Counted from the first letter of the stretch, positions 1-8,769 are shown. The stretch: 64,000 bases of DNA from Bacillus sp. OV322 (GCF_900112495.1 NZ_FOMA01000005.1:434001-498000), one strand, 5' to 3'. The notes: generated by a model not told the origin, from the letters alone. Translations and numbers: made by a program.

Positions 1-84
1 GCTGTATGTATTTCGAATCTATAGTTTCTTTCCCGTTGTTTTTTAAATTAACATCAGTTTTAATGATAACACTTCCTTAATAAA

Positions 85-867
85 TTAAATGGATGAAGTT
101 TCACCCCGGAAATATATTTCCGTAACCTGGTTGGCGATTACATCAATATCATTCGAAACCTGAGGGATTTTATAACCGACAAAGTAAGGCGATGCAACAT
201 AACGGGGCACAATTTTACCCTTATACGAACCATTTATTTTGTAAAAAAATAAATTATAGCTCTCTATTTTAGAGCGAAAGTGATTCTTTAAATAGTGAAC
301 CCCGTTTTGCAGACAATCTGCCATTTTTTCAACATGTTTTATATCCTGAATAGAAACATTAAATTCATAAAAACCCATAATAGGATTAGTGGAAATATTA
401 AATTCAACATCCTCAGTTTTAAAGATGGCTGTACCTTCAAAATTCTTATTTGAAATATTTTCTTTATAGTCAACATGCTTTAAGCCGACAATCTGCATAT
501 GCGGATGGCTTATGGTACCGCCGGAGTAGGGTCCGTGGTTCTTGAACAAAAGAACAGATTTATAATTGCCGGATTGCTCGTAATCCTCCCATTTCCTGAA
601 AGCAAATCTCATTAATTTATGTAAATGTTCTCTTGGATAATCTGAAAACTCCCCATTGCACTGGTTCGTTTCAATGAGCACAGTCTGGAAAGTGTTTTTC
701 AGAGTTGGAAACTTATTTTCAAGAAGGATAATGTCACCTTCTCTGTCAATAATATTTTCCAAATCAGATGTATTGCAAAATGGGCAAGATGTTTGTTTAT
801 TTCTTATCGTGCTGGGCTTTTGCCTGCCAATTTGCATTTCAAAAGATAAGGTAGTTTCATGGTCCAT
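85..867 (-). CDS. DUF4931 / GalT-like HIT-superfamily protein
   Basis: The 260-residue protein looks like the DUF4931 family, which shares the HIT/galactose-1-phosphate uridylyltransferase fold. Visible features are an N-terminal CPFC pair (probable zinc site) and the segment SHPHMQIVG, matching the HPHxQ nucleotide-transfer signature of GalT. A substrate cannot be named. The ATG at 867 was chosen over an upstream in-frame ATG at 888 because AGAGGG sits about 7 bases before it, while the upstream ATG has no ribosome site. It is a single gene with no obvious operon partner. The family match is recognised from motif pattern only. Confidence 0.7.
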   Translation of the reverse strand: MDHETTLSFEMQIGRQKPSTIRNKQTSCPFCNTSDLENIIDREGDIILLENKFPTLKNTFQTVLIETNQCNGEFSDYPREHLHKLMRFAFRKWEDYEQSGNYKSVLLFKNHGPYSGGTISHPHMQIVGLKHVDYKENISNKNFEGTAIFKTEDVEFNISTNPIMGFYEFNVSIQDIKHVEKMADCLQNGVHYLKNHFRSKIESYNLFFYKINGSYKGKIVPRYVASPYFVGYKIPQVSNDIDVIANQVTEIYFRGETSSI

Positions 868-1120
868 ATATATCCCTCTTTTTTTCATTTTGCATCTCTC
901 GGTCTTCTTATTATATTCTATGAACAGAAATTTTTCCGTTTCTTTGATTCTTACATTAAAAATACATTTGCACGGCGTAATCTGTTTACAGCTATATATA
1001 CAGGTTGCATGACCTTTTATACCGCAGATATTAGAAAAATTGTGCGGCAGGAACTGGTAACTGCATTTATAATTACTGCTCTAAAAAAAGGAAAAATCTT
1101 CACTACATTATTTCATTTTC

Positions 1121-1663
1121 TTACATTTCACCTTTTAATAGTGAATATATGTATAAATCATCAAATTTTCCGACCGTATATTCATATTTCCGCAATAAAC
1201 CTTCTTCTTTAAAACCAATTTTTTTTACCAAACTGCGGGAAGGAACATTTGCGGGCTCAATGAATGCTTGTATCCTCATTAGTTTTAGTTCAGTGAATCC
1301 ATATAGAAGTATAGCGGCCAGTGCTTCCTTTGCAATTCCTTTTCCCCAATAGTCATGATGCAGCTCATAGCCAATTTCTGCACGGAAGTGTTTACTCTCA
1401 CGGTTATGAAATCCGCAGCTGCCAATCATCTTTCCATCATCTTTTAAACAAATCCCCCATCTCACTCCTGATTTTTCATTAAAAATAGAAGAATACCAAT
1501 CTATTTCTGATTGAATGCTTTTACTCTCAGTGAATGGCTCCATTCCGTAATATTGCATCACCCGGGGATCAGACAAATATTCAAACACATCGTTCTTATC
1601 ACTTTCTATTACCTGCCGTAATATCAGGCGATCTGTTTCTAAAACAGGAAAGGTTTTCTTCAT
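1121..1663 (-). CDS. GNAT family N-acetyltransferase (RimJ/RimL-like)
   Basis: This 180-residue protein has the usual length and pattern of RimJ/RimL-type GNAT acetyltransferases. The N-terminus ETDRLILR is the typical beta1 strand. HDYWGKGIAKEAL is the acetyl-CoA pyrophosphate-binding loop (motif A), and NVPSRSLVKKIGF is the usual motif B helix. The acceptor may be a protein N-terminus or a small amine and cannot be specified. Two ATGs lie close together. The one at 1663 has AGGAG at an 8-base spacing, while the one at 1669 sits almost on top of the AGGAG, so 1663 is preferred. It is divergent from the next gene and monocistronic. Confidence 0.85.
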   Translation of the reverse strand: MKKTFPVLETDRLILRQVIESDKNDVFEYLSDPRVMQYYGMEPFTESKSIQSEIDWYSSIFNEKSGVRWGICLKDDGKMIGSCGFHNRESKHFRAEIGYELHHDYWGKGIAKEALAAILLYGFTELKLMRIQAFIEPANVPSRSLVKKIGFKEEGLLRKYEYTVGKFDDLYIYSLLKGEM

Positions 1664-1776
1664 TGTCATTTCTCCTTTCTACTTAAATAGATATTTGGAC
1701 GTTAAGGTATATGTCCCCTATTTCAGTGGTATAACTTATTTATAGCTTTACTTGATTATTAGGGGGGATAGGCGGT

Positions 1777-2505
1777 ATGAACTTTCTATCAAAAATTGAT
1801 GCTCTGCCATCTGATAAAACATTCACAAAAGAAGACTTGCTTACTGAGCAATTTCTTCTCAATAAGGATCGGGACCTGGAAATCTACTATTCCCCCCATA
1901 ATGAATTTATCAATACAGAAGCCAAAATTGCAATTGTTGGCATAACACCTGGCTGGACACAAATGAAAACAGCCTTTCAGGAAGCTAAGTTGAGGGTTTC
2001 TGAAGGAATGGAAGATATTCAGATTTTTAAAGAGGTAAAAATGGCTGCTAGTTTTTCTGGTCAAATGAGACGAAATTTAATAAGCATGCTCGATGACTGC
2101 GGGATTGCCGAAGCAGTGGAGTTAGATGCGTCATCTTCCCTTTTTCATGATAATAGAAGCCTTCTCCACACCACATCAGTAATTAAGCACCCTGCATTTT
2201 ACCGGAATAAAAATTATACAGGGCATATTCCGAAGATTTCCAGTTCCTCCGTGTTATCAGCATATGCCTTTAACTGCTTTCCAAATGAATTAGAAAAGCT
2301 GAAACATCAGCTTCTGGTTATACCTCTTGGAAAAGCGGCTGAAGCTGTGATTACAGATTTGGCGAATAAGCAAAAATTGCCCAATCATTTTTATATGTAT
2401 GGTTTCCCGCATCCTTCTGGTGCCAATGGGCATCGCTTCAGCCAGTTACAAAGTAATATGCGCCAGTTAAAAGAAATTATCGAGAAATGGAAACGCACTC
2501 TTTAG
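1777..2505 (+). CDS. Uracil-DNA-glycosylase-superfamily-like protein
   Basis: The 242-residue protein has two separated motifs that resemble the uracil-DNA glycosylase superfamily. One is IVGITPGWTQ near residues 53-62, corresponding to the GxxPG catalytic loop. The other is HPSGANGHR near residues 212-220, corresponding to the HPS DNA-intercalation loop. The spacing and length fit a single UDG-fold domain. The usual catalytic Asp/Asn after the GxxPG loop is not obvious, so the activity could differ or be absent. The ribosome site AGGGGGG lies about 10 bases before the ATG. It ends at a bidirectional terminator shared with the convergent dinB-like gene. This is a motif-based inference. Confidence 0.5.
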   Translation: MNFLSKIDALPSDKTFTKEDLLTEQFLLNKDRDLEIYYSPHNEFINTEAKIAIVGITPGWTQMKTAFQEAKLRVSEGMEDIQIFKEVKMAASFSGQMRRNLISMLDDCGIAEAVELDASSSLFHDNRSLLHTTSVIKHPAFYRNKNYTGHIPKISSSSVLSAYAFNCFPNELEKLKHQLLVIPLGKAAEAVITDLANKQKLPNHFYMYGFPHPSGANGHRFSQLQSNMRQLKEIIEKWKRTL

Positions 2506-2532
2506 CTTATAACTTGCATGATTTGAGCATAT

Positions 2533-2563
2533 AAAAGCACAGCGGGCTATTCGCTGTGCTTTT
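2533..2563. terminator. Bidirectional intrinsic terminator
   Basis: A perfect 12-bp inverted repeat (AAAAGCACAGCG / CGCTGTGCTTTT) with a 7-base loop lies between two convergent genes. A or T runs on each side make it usable from both strands. Confidence 0.85.
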
Positions 2564-2575
2564 ATATATCCATTT

Positions 2576-3040
2576 TTAGCGTTCATAAAAAGCTGGAGGT
2601 TCAATGCCAAGACATCTTAGATAAACAAATCCTTGCCCGCGATGGTGGATTTCATTTTCAAGACTGTATAGCATCCGGCTTAAATGACTTGTTGGAGGAG
2701 CTTCAAAAAAGGGATCTTTTTCTACAGTGGAAAGCCGCTCTTCTGTGATTTCCTCCCAAAGCTTGAGCGTTTCACCTCTGATTTTATGGCATGCAGATAA
2801 AATTTCTTCTTTTGCAGCAGTTTTAATGCTGCCGGGTTCCCACTCCCATTTGTCTAAAGCGATACCTCGCACATATGCTTGTTCAATACCCAAAATTTCG
2901 ATGATCATCTCTGAAAAAGGACGCATTCCTTCTGCCGCTGAAAAATGAAATAAATCTTTTTCAGGAAAGCATTCTATGGTACGGACCGTTAGCCTCCTGT
3001 TTCCTTCCAAAACTTTTAAAAGATCTGATTTAGAAAACAT
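2576..3040 (-). CDS. DinB family protein
   Basis: A 154-residue four-helix-bundle protein of the DinB/YfiT type. The C-terminal segment EIHHRGQGFVYLRCLGIEPP is the characteristic end of Bacillus DinB proteins and supplies one or two metal-binding histidines. Further polar residues occur in the EILGIEQAYVRG region. Most members are putative metal-dependent thiol (for example bacillithiol) S-transferases or damage-induced proteins. No specific substrate can be assigned. GAGGAGTG precedes the ATG at 8 bases. It is a single gene ending at the 2533-2563 terminator. Confidence 0.8.
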   Translation of the reverse strand: MFSKSDLLKVLEGNRRLTVRTIECFPEKDLFHFSAAEGMRPFSEMIIEILGIEQAYVRGIALDKWEWEPGSIKTAAKEEILSACHKIRGETLKLWEEITEERLSTVEKDPFFEAPPTSHLSRMLYSLENEIHHRGQGFVYLRCLGIEPPAFYER

Positions 3041-3430
3041 TTAAGTGACACTCCTCTTATTAGGCATATGAGCCCTTTTATGCGTTTTTTAACTTTCAAT
3101 CGACGGATGGCAGACAAAATACTTTCGTTCAGCCAGCCAAAATTCCACTTCACTATTTATGTTCCATGTTCTCTTTGTATTATCCTGCAAGTTTTTGTTA
3201 AGTTTATTTATTATTGTTTATATCAATTTGACTTATTCGTACTATGGTAACGATTTTAATAGAGAATTAATGTAATAATTATATTTCCATTTCTTGCTGG
3301 AACCAAAAGGATGAAAAGTTAATGACTTTCAGCACAATTAGGCATTTTTATCAGAGCAGACGCACAGTCAGCCACATATGCTGTTTTTGGAAGTAAACCC
3401 AAACGATAAAGAAAGGGTGTTGTATTTCCC
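3041..3430. other. Intergenic region upstream of cotD
   Basis: No gene is supported here. CATATGCTG at 3375-3383 resembles the sporulation sigma-K -10 consensus CATANNNTA and would suit expression of the coat gene in the mother cell. No convincing matching -35 was found. Confidence 0.35.
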
Positions 3431-3748
3431 ATGTATTATCACGATTATTGTCACCATCAGCAGCATGCACAATGCGGCCCAGTGTATTGCCCGCCGCATA
3501 TAGCCCCTGCCCAAGAGGATCCGCCAATTTATGATCCCGCTCAAAACTATGTAAATACAAATATATATCCGCATATTGTGCAGCATATTCATCCAAGTCA
3601 TACTACTACAGTAAACAAGCAGGTTTTTATGCATCAGCATTATTTCCCGCATACGGATTCCTGTATGAATGTTTGCTGCCATGAGCATATTATCTGCGGT
3701 CCAAGACATATACCATACTGTCATCCCGGGCCGAACTGGCACTGGTAG
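3431..3748 (+). CDS. cotD: CotD-like inner spore coat protein
   Basis: The 105-residue protein is very rich in His, Cys, Pro and Tyr. It carries the CotD core: HIVQHIHPSHTTTVNKQ followed by HQHYFPHTDS, as in Bacillus CotD. CotD is a structural component of the inner spore coat, deposited by the mother cell late in sporulation. Compared with B. subtilis CotD (about 75 residues) this one is longer. It has an extended N-terminus and extra Cys-rich segments (MNVCCHEHIICGP) that may allow more cross-linking. It is followed by a strong terminator. A possible sigma-K -10 lies about 50 bases upstream. Confidence 0.85.
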   Translation: MYYHDYCHHQQHAQCGPVYCPPHIAPAQEDPPIYDPAQNYVNTNIYPHIVQHIHPSHTTTVNKQVFMHQHYFPHTDSCMNVCCHEHIICGPRHIPYCHPGPNWHW

Positions 3749-3836
3749 ACTAGATAAAAACCTAAGGATAAAAATTGTAAGTCTCTTTTTATATGAATAA
3801 ATAAAAGCACCTTCATTAGAATGCTTCAGATTGCCG

Positions 3837-3878
3837 AAAAAGGGGGTGCGAAATGGTCACATTCCGTACCCCCTTTTT
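3837..3878. terminator. Bidirectional intrinsic terminator
   Basis: AAAAAGGGGGT / ACCCCCTTTTT forms a perfect 11-bp stem, with a further inner stem and GTCA loop. It lies between cotD (+) and the convergent NCS1 permease gene (-) and has A and T tracts on both sides. Confidence 0.85.
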
Positions 3879-3889
3879 ATTCACTTCAT

Positions 3890-5419
3890 TTATTTGCTGA
3901 TTATAGAATCATTTTGATCAGTACTGCTGCCTGCCTCTATCCCTCTTTTGTAAATTGTCATATTATCATATTCTTCTGCTCGAAGAATACTTTGGTCTCC
4001 TCTCATTAAAACGGTATAAGCAAAAATGGATATGAATAGTCCGAAAGTCCATGCATTGTCCCATAAAAACCTGAGGCCAGGGATCAACAATCCAAGAACA
4101 GGAATCGCAACTCCGATTAAGAGAGCATATATGCCATTTTTATTATAGCCTGACTGGTAATTATATCTGCCATTTTTCTGATATAGTTCAGTCAGCGCCA
4201 TCTTCCTTTTCCGGACAAGCCAGTAGTCCGCGATTGCAATACCATCTATCGGGCCAAGCAGGGCGCCATAGGTACCAAGCCATCCAAAAATATAATTGCC
4301 GAAATTGGACATGATATACCAGGGCTGCAGCAAAATGGCAAACAATCCTGTAATAAGGGCTCCGATGCCAAATGTTATTCTTTTAGGATACAGGTTTTCT
4401 ATGGCGCGGGCAGGAGCCACCACATTCGCGCCAACATTAATGGTTAAAGAAGACAGCACAATAACAATGGTTCCCAGAAAAATCACGAGCGGAGGAAACT
4501 TGGCAATCAAGGCGACAGGATCCCATATTGCCTGGCCGAATACAACGATAGTAGCGGAAGTGACCGCAATTCCTATGAATGAAAAAATGGTCATTGTTAA
4601 GGGAAGTGATACCGTTTGGGCTACCATTTGAGATTTTTGGCTTCGGGCATACCTGCAGAAATCCGGGATATTAAGTGCCAGTGTTGCCCAAAATGCAATT
4701 ACACCGGTCAATGCCGGAAAAAAAACTTTAAAGAACGAGGAAGCTGTTGTGAACTTTGAAGGTTTATCAAGAATGGGGCCCCAGCCTCCTGCGTGAGTAA
4801 AAGCCCAGATTAAAAGGATAATAGCAGATATTCCCACAACAGGAGCTGCAATGGTTCCTAAGAGCTTCATGGTTTGAGGGCCTTTATAGGCAACTCCAAC
4901 ATTCAAAGCCCAGAAAAGCGCAAACACAATGGCGGTATGGCCTGAAAGACTTGCCCATGCAGGGAATGAAGCAGAAAGCAATGTATCAATGGCACCGGTG
5001 CCTATCCAGGTATTGATGCCAAACCAGCCTGCAGCGACAATGGCGCGTGCGAGTGCAGGGATGTGTGCCCCTTTATCTCCAAACCAAAGCCTTGCAAATA
5101 CCGGGTATGGAATTCCGAACTTTGTACCTGCGTGAGAATTAAGCAATATGGGTATAAGAACAATAACATTGCCGAGGAAAATAGTGCCAATGGCCTGCCA
5201 CCAGTTCATTCCGAGAGTTATCATGCCGCTTGCCATCGTATAGGCTGGAATGCATAAACACATTCCTATCCATAACGTAGCAAAGTTTATTCCTTTCCAG
5301 GAATGTTCCTTAGCTGTGGTAGGCCTTAAGTCATCATTCCATAAGCTGCTCCCCTGGAGTTCATTCGCAGCTTCGCTTGTCAAAGTAACAATGCCGTTAT
5401 GCTCAATTTGTGTTTTCAT
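3890..5419 (-). CDS. NCS1 family nucleobase/allantoin/hydantoin-type permease
   Basis: The 509-residue integral membrane protein has about 12 hydrophobic helices and belongs to the NCS1 (nucleobase:cation symporter 1) family. Typical features are an N-terminus with NDDLRPTT, TLWIGMCLCIPAYTMASG in helix 1, and GPIDGIAIADYWLVRKR in the late cytosolic loop. In Bacillus this branch includes the allantoin permease PucI, and Mhp1 is a structurally known hydantoin relative. Substrates of the branch are cytosine, uracil, allantoin, hydantoins or thiamin-like compounds. There are no purine- or allantoin-catabolic neighbours, so the substrate is open. It is monocistronic and ends at the 3837-3878 terminator. 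Confidence 0.85.
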   Translation of the reverse strand: MKTQIEHNGIVTLTSEAANELQGSSLWNDDLRPTTAKEHSWKGINFATLWIGMCLCIPAYTMASGMITLGMNWWQAIGTIFLGNVIVLIPILLNSHAGTKFGIPYPVFARLWFGDKGAHIPALARAIVAAGWFGINTWIGTGAIDTLLSASFPAWASLSGHTAIVFALFWALNVGVAYKGPQTMKLLGTIAAPVVGISAIILLIWAFTHAGGWGPILDKPSKFTTASSFFKVFFPALTGVIAFWATLALNIPDFCRYARSQKSQMVAQTVSLPLTMTIFSFIGIAVTSATIVVFGQAIWDPVALIAKFPPLVIFLGTIVIVLSSLTINVGANVVAPARAIENLYPKRITFGIGALITGLFAILLQPWYIMSNFGNYIFGWLGTYGALLGPIDGIAIADYWLVRKRKMALTELYQKNGRYNYQSGYNKNGIYALLIGVAIPVLGLLIPGLRFLWDNAWTFGLFISIFAYTVLMRGDQSILRAEEYDNMTIYKRGIEAGSSTDQNDSIISK

Positions 5420-5783
5420 GGCTTCCCCTCCTCTAATTAAAAATTAAAATCTGAAATTTCCGCTAAAGACTATATCCTCCTTTCCAGGCAATCAAAGAAA
5501 ACTATTTCTTCAATAATTTCGTTAACAGGATGCTTAAATTAGTTTAATTATAAAGAATATTGTAAAACATTCATTAAACAAATTGTAAAAAAATTCAGAC
5601 TTTTATTTAGATACTATGTATATAGCAAGATCGTTTTCTTATAAATGTTGCAAGTGCGCTTCTGCTATAGCATAAGGTAATATTTTTCGATTTGCTCTAA
5701 AAACTTGTTAAGGCAGGCCGTTCTCATGCTGCGAGACAAGAAAGAACTGAAATGCATGCCGGATAAGAATGCTGGAATATCAG
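5420..5783. other. Intergenic region upstream of the NCS1 permease
   Basis: AT-rich DNA presumed to hold the permease promoter on the minus strand. No riboswitch, operator or small gene could be recognised. Apparent ORFs here lack ribosome sites. Confidence 0.4.
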
Positions 5784-5808
5784 CAAAAAAACTGGCTTTT
5801 CAGCCAGC
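5784..5808 (-). terminator. Intrinsic terminator
   Basis: On the minus strand a CTGGCT / AGCCAG stem with a GAAA tetraloop is followed directly by a T7 run. It lies immediately after the stop codon of the small secreted-protein gene. Confidence 0.85.
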
Positions 5809-5809
5809 T

Positions 5810-6157
5810 TCACTTATAAATTTTATATCGGAGATACTCATAATGTGTGGTAGGCACGATTTCTATAACCTCCCCTTGCTGATTTTTATAAATTTCATAT
5901 TCCCGGTAAGTTTCTACCCTGTAGCCGGCTTCTTGGCTTGTGTTTACCAGCCTTTCATCCAATTCCATGATATAGTTCTTTTTCAAATGCTTTTCTTCAG
6001 GGATAGCCGCAGCCGTTTTAGCAGCTTCACCGTTTCCCTGGCCAATCAATAACGGATTTGACTTCAATTCTTGAGAAGAGGAATTCTCCAAATAAAAGGC
6101 AGGGGCCATAATTAAGACTAAAAACAGAAGCACCGAAACATCTCGTTTACTTTTCAA
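5810..6157 (-). CDS. Small membrane-anchored or secreted protein of unknown function
   Basis: Unrecognised protein of 115 residues. The N-terminus KSKRDVSVLLFLVLIMAPAF is a basic stretch followed by one hydrophobic helix, so it is either a signal peptide or a membrane anchor. The rest is polar and Glu/Tyr-rich and ends in THYEYLRYKIYK. The TTG at 6157 is preferred because GGGAG lies 7 bases upstream. An ATG at 6178 overlaps that ribosome site and has none of its own. It is monocistronic, with its own terminator directly after the stop. Confidence 0.65.
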   Translation of the reverse strand: MKSKRDVSVLLFLVLIMAPAFYLENSSSQELKSNPLLIGQGNGEAAKTAAAIPEEKHLKKNYIMELDERLVNTSQEAGYRVETYREYEIYKNQQGEVIEIVPTTHYEYLRYKIYK

Positions 6158-6605
6158 GCGATATCTCCCTTTCTCCATCGTGCAGCTTTGTACTATAATA
6201 TGCGGTCAGTTCCCCCGGCATTCAAAAACAAAATCGAGAGCAGTTGTCATGAAGGATTATAAAGAGGGCTTTTTCTAAGATTGTTGTTTTTAATGTGTTC
6301 TGAGGCGATTCCATTGTTGAGTCAGGTTGATTGGGAGCTTATGGTTTTGGTGAGAAACTCCTGCGGGATTAGCGGGAAGCGAGCATCCTAGAGCGGAAAT
6401 TACCCAGCTTGTTCAACAAAAGAAGCTCACAAAAACAGCCTTAAAAAACTTCTCCAATCAACAGAACTCGCATAACGGAGTACACCAGACCAGTTTTTCT
6501 GCCTATTTACCTATTTAATTATCAAAAAAGCATCTTGACTTGAAGGATAATTAAAAAGTTTGTCGAATATCTTTATATTATTTATCGATCGTATTTTTCG
6601 GGGAA
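6158..6605. other. Intergenic region with a degenerate repeat
   Basis: No gene is supported. The region contains the partial interspersed repeat at 6328-6411 and the promoter region of the following histidine kinase gene. Confidence 0.5.
6328..6411. repeat. Truncated Bacillaceae interspersed repeat (internally deleted)
   Basis: The segment reads TTGATTGGGAGC, then ACTCCTGCGGGATTAGCGGG, then AGCGAGCATCCTAGAGCGG. These are the two ends of a short repeat that I recall from many Bacillus chromosomes. The central part, normally carrying ACCCCGCAGG...GAGGAGGCTC, is missing. The last 23 bases (6378-6400) match 58171-58193 on the opposite strand with one mismatch. Confidence 0.55.
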
Positions 6606-7748
6606 GTGGTGGAGAAAATGGAGTCGTCTTCAAGAAAAAAGGATTATAATCAGTTGGCTGCGCTGCACCTGGTAAAACAGCAGGATGTTTTTTTATCCGA
6701 GTGGTTTGAATCTGCAAAAAAGGATGAGCACGATCCCTATCTTGAAAAAATCCTGGAAAACGGATCAAGCATGTATCAAATTATCGTAGCCGGCATTTCC
6801 GGTCAACTGTCACAGAATGAACTTAAAAACCTTGCTAATAAAGTGGCCCACGAACGTCTTGAAGCACATGTTAATATCGGAGACTTCGTTTATAACGTTA
6901 ACCTGGGAAGAAGCATTATAGTAAAGAATATAATCCGATCAGAAATGTCTGCTGCTGAATTACAGGAAATTATTGATGAAATTAACCATCTTTTTAATCT
7001 ATTCTGCTATCATGCTGTTTCTTATTATACTAATCTGCAAAATCAGGAACTTAAAGAAAAAAATCTTTTCATCAGTGAAAACCATAAAGATAAGCTGGCG
7101 GTTCTCGGCCAGATCTCGTCAAGCTTCGTTCATGAATTCAGAAACCCGCTTACTGCTGTAATGGGATTTAATAAAATATTGAAAAATGAGCATCCGGACA
7201 TTAAATATCTGGATATTATTGAACATGAGCTCAATCAGCTCAATTTCAGGATTACCCAGTTTCTCCATACATCAAAAGCAGAAATTAACCAAAATACAAG
7301 AGACACCATCTCTATTGCGGATCTTTTTAAAGATATACAGATGCTCACATACCCAAGTCTTGCAGATAACGATATTAATGTGTCAATCGATATTGACAGG
7401 CATTTGATGATAGAGGCCAATGAAGAAGAGCTGAAACAGGTTCTTCTTAACTTATTCATAAATTCCATTGATGCCCTGAAAACACAGACAAAGCCCAGAA
7501 ACATTCTGGTGAAGGGTTTTTCTGAAGAAAAGGAAGGCATGATTATTATTTCCAATAACGGTCCTGTCATTGCAGCAGAGCATATAAAAACAATTTTTGA
7601 ACCCTTTTTTACGACTAAGGAACTGGGTACAGGGATTGGGCTTTTCGTTTGTAAAAAAATCATAGAAAAACATGGCGGTATAATTGCCTGCACGTCAAAT
7701 GATGATCTTACTGCCTTCAGTATACGGATGCCGCTTCATGCAATCTGA
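6606..7748 (+). CDS. Sensor histidine kinase (soluble, sporulation-kinase type)
   Basis: The 380-residue kinase has no membrane segment. Residues 1-150 form a helical N-terminal region like the HisK_N domain of Bacillus kinases. The HisKA H-box is SSFVHEFRNPLTAVMGF with His176. The HATPase domain has the N-box NLFINSIDAL (283-291 region) and G2 box GTGIGLFVCKKIIEKHGG (341-358). The G1 box reads ISNNGPVI instead of the usual DNGxGI, with Asp replaced by Asn, which is noteworthy. No response regulator is adjacent, as for orphan kinases feeding the Spo0 phosphorelay. That role is inference. The start is uncertain: GTG 6606, GTG 6609 or ATG 6618. Confidence 0.8.
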   Translation: MVEKMESSSRKKDYNQLAALHLVKQQDVFLSEWFESAKKDEHDPYLEKILENGSSMYQIIVAGISGQLSQNELKNLANKVAHERLEAHVNIGDFVYNVNLGRSIIVKNIIRSEMSAAELQEIIDEINHLFNLFCYHAVSYYTNLQNQELKEKNLFISENHKDKLAVLGQISSSFVHEFRNPLTAVMGFNKILKNEHPDIKYLDIIEHELNQLNFRITQFLHTSKAEINQNTRDTISIADLFKDIQMLTYPSLADNDINVSIDIDRHLMIEANEEELKQVLLNLFINSIDALKTQTKPRNILVKGFSEEKEGMIIISNNGPVIAAEHIKTIFEPFFTTKELGTGIGLFVCKKIIEKHGGIIACTSNDDLTAFSIRMPLHAI

Positions 7749-7761
7749 ACTTATGCAAATG

Positions 7762-7794
7762 TCCCTGCTGGATATGAAGTAATGCCAGCGGGGA
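7762..7794. terminator. Possible terminator hairpin
   Basis: A 10-bp stem (TCCCTGCTGG / CCAGCGGGGA, one G-U) lies between two convergent genes. No T-run follows, so it is a weak candidate. Confidence 0.35.
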
Positions 7795-7815
7795 TGTCTG
7801 GTTATACTCCCTGAA

Positions 7816-8628
7816 TTATTTGGGATATATTGCTGCACTGATTAAACCGAAATATGTAGGGGCTTCGTATGATAGAACCTTGACTTCTCTTTCATTGGAC
7901 GGGATTGCTCCTGCCAAAATAAGTGTCTGCCATATGCCATCCGGTTTAGCATTATCAATAAGTTCTGTACTGAAATCCTGCATTTCTTCCAATTTCTTCT
8001 TTTCTAACAATGATTTGACTTCTCCATCAAGCTTTGCAGCATCTTCATGAAATCCGTATGGCCCGCTCATTTGATGCGTATGCGACCAATCACAGCTGGC
8101 AATTATTCCAATTTTCTTTTCTGAAGCCAGCGCCGCCATTTTTAAAACTCTGCCGAACTCCAAGTGGTCTTTAAATGCCAATTCCCTCGAAGGCGTGATG
8201 ATGACAGCCGGAACCTCAGGCATGAATCGGAGCGGTACAATCGCACCCCAATCAAGCTGCAAACATGAAAAAGGGCCAGCAGATGTTCCAAAATTTATCG
8301 TTCCTGCTTTAATTCCTGCTTCTTCAGCTTTTTTCGCAGCGTTTTTTGCAAGGTCTCTGTCAACGGTGATCTTCATAGAAAAAGATGATCCATTTTCTTC
8401 AACGACTCCCTCCATGTACTCAGAATCACTGATAGAAAAGACTCCATTTATCCTTGTACCATGGGGTGTCAAGACAATCAGTGAATCTGGCATTGCTTGT
8501 GCCATTTCTTTTCCTAACGTATATAGACTGCTTCGGGTGACTGACATTCTCCCCGGAAAATCTCCTTTTAATTCAGGTATGATTTCTCCGCCATGAGGGG
8601 TTATGCATGCAAAAACAAATGGATTCAT
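7816..8628 (-). CDS. LigB-type class III extradiol dioxygenase / MEMO-like protein
   Basis: The 270-residue protein matches the catalytic-subunit-B superfamily of class III extradiol ring-cleavage dioxygenases. Motifs include ACITPHGGEIIPE (8-20), LTPHGT (53-58), and CDWSHTHQMSGPYGF with two histidines suited to Fe(II). Such proteins open catechols or, as in MEMO relatives, are non-enzymatic or redox proteins. It lies just beyond the terminator of the aromatic island and is transcribed in the same direction. A link to aromatic metabolism is possible but unproven. The sequence GGAGAAATCAAA precedes the ATG. Confidence 0.7.
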   Translation of the reverse strand: MNPFVFACITPHGGEIIPELKGDFPGRMSVTRSSLYTLGKEMAQAMPDSLIVLTPHGTRINGVFSISDSEYMEGVVEENGSSFSMKITVDRDLAKNAAKKAEEAGIKAGTINFGTSAGPFSCLQLDWGAIVPLRFMPEVPAVIITPSRELAFKDHLEFGRVLKMAALASEKKIGIIASCDWSHTHQMSGPYGFHEDAAKLDGEVKSLLEKKKLEEMQDFSTELIDNAKPDGIWQTLILAGAIPSNEREVKVLSYEAPTYFGLISAAIYPK

Positions 8629-8734
8629 TTTGATTTCTCCTAACTTTTTGATTTATAACTTATTATTCTGGCTAATACAGGAAAAAACCTTTTCTTGGTG
8701 TTTTCTTAATGATTTCGAAGTATAAAATATTAAC

Positions 8735-8766
8735 AAAAGGGGCTCATCAGCTGATGGGCCCCTTTG
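8735..8766 (-). terminator. Terminator of the phenylalanine dehydrogenase/2-oxoacid dehydrogenase operon
   Basis: The inverted repeat AAAGGGGC(T)CATCAG / CTGATG(G)GCCCCTTT is followed on the minus strand by TTTTG. It lies directly downstream of the E3 stop codon. Confidence 0.8.
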
Positions 8767-8769
8767 TAA

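Noticed and set aside
656-1212. Overlapping plus-strand reading frames around the DUF4931 gene
   Set aside because: They have no Shine-Dalgarno sequence, overlap real genes on the other strand and encode Phe/Ile-rich products typical of AT-rich noncoding strands.
5705-6052. Plus-strand reading frame over the small secreted-protein gene
   Set aside because: It crosses a terminator, has no ribosome site and is antisense to a gene with a good TTG start and ribosome site.
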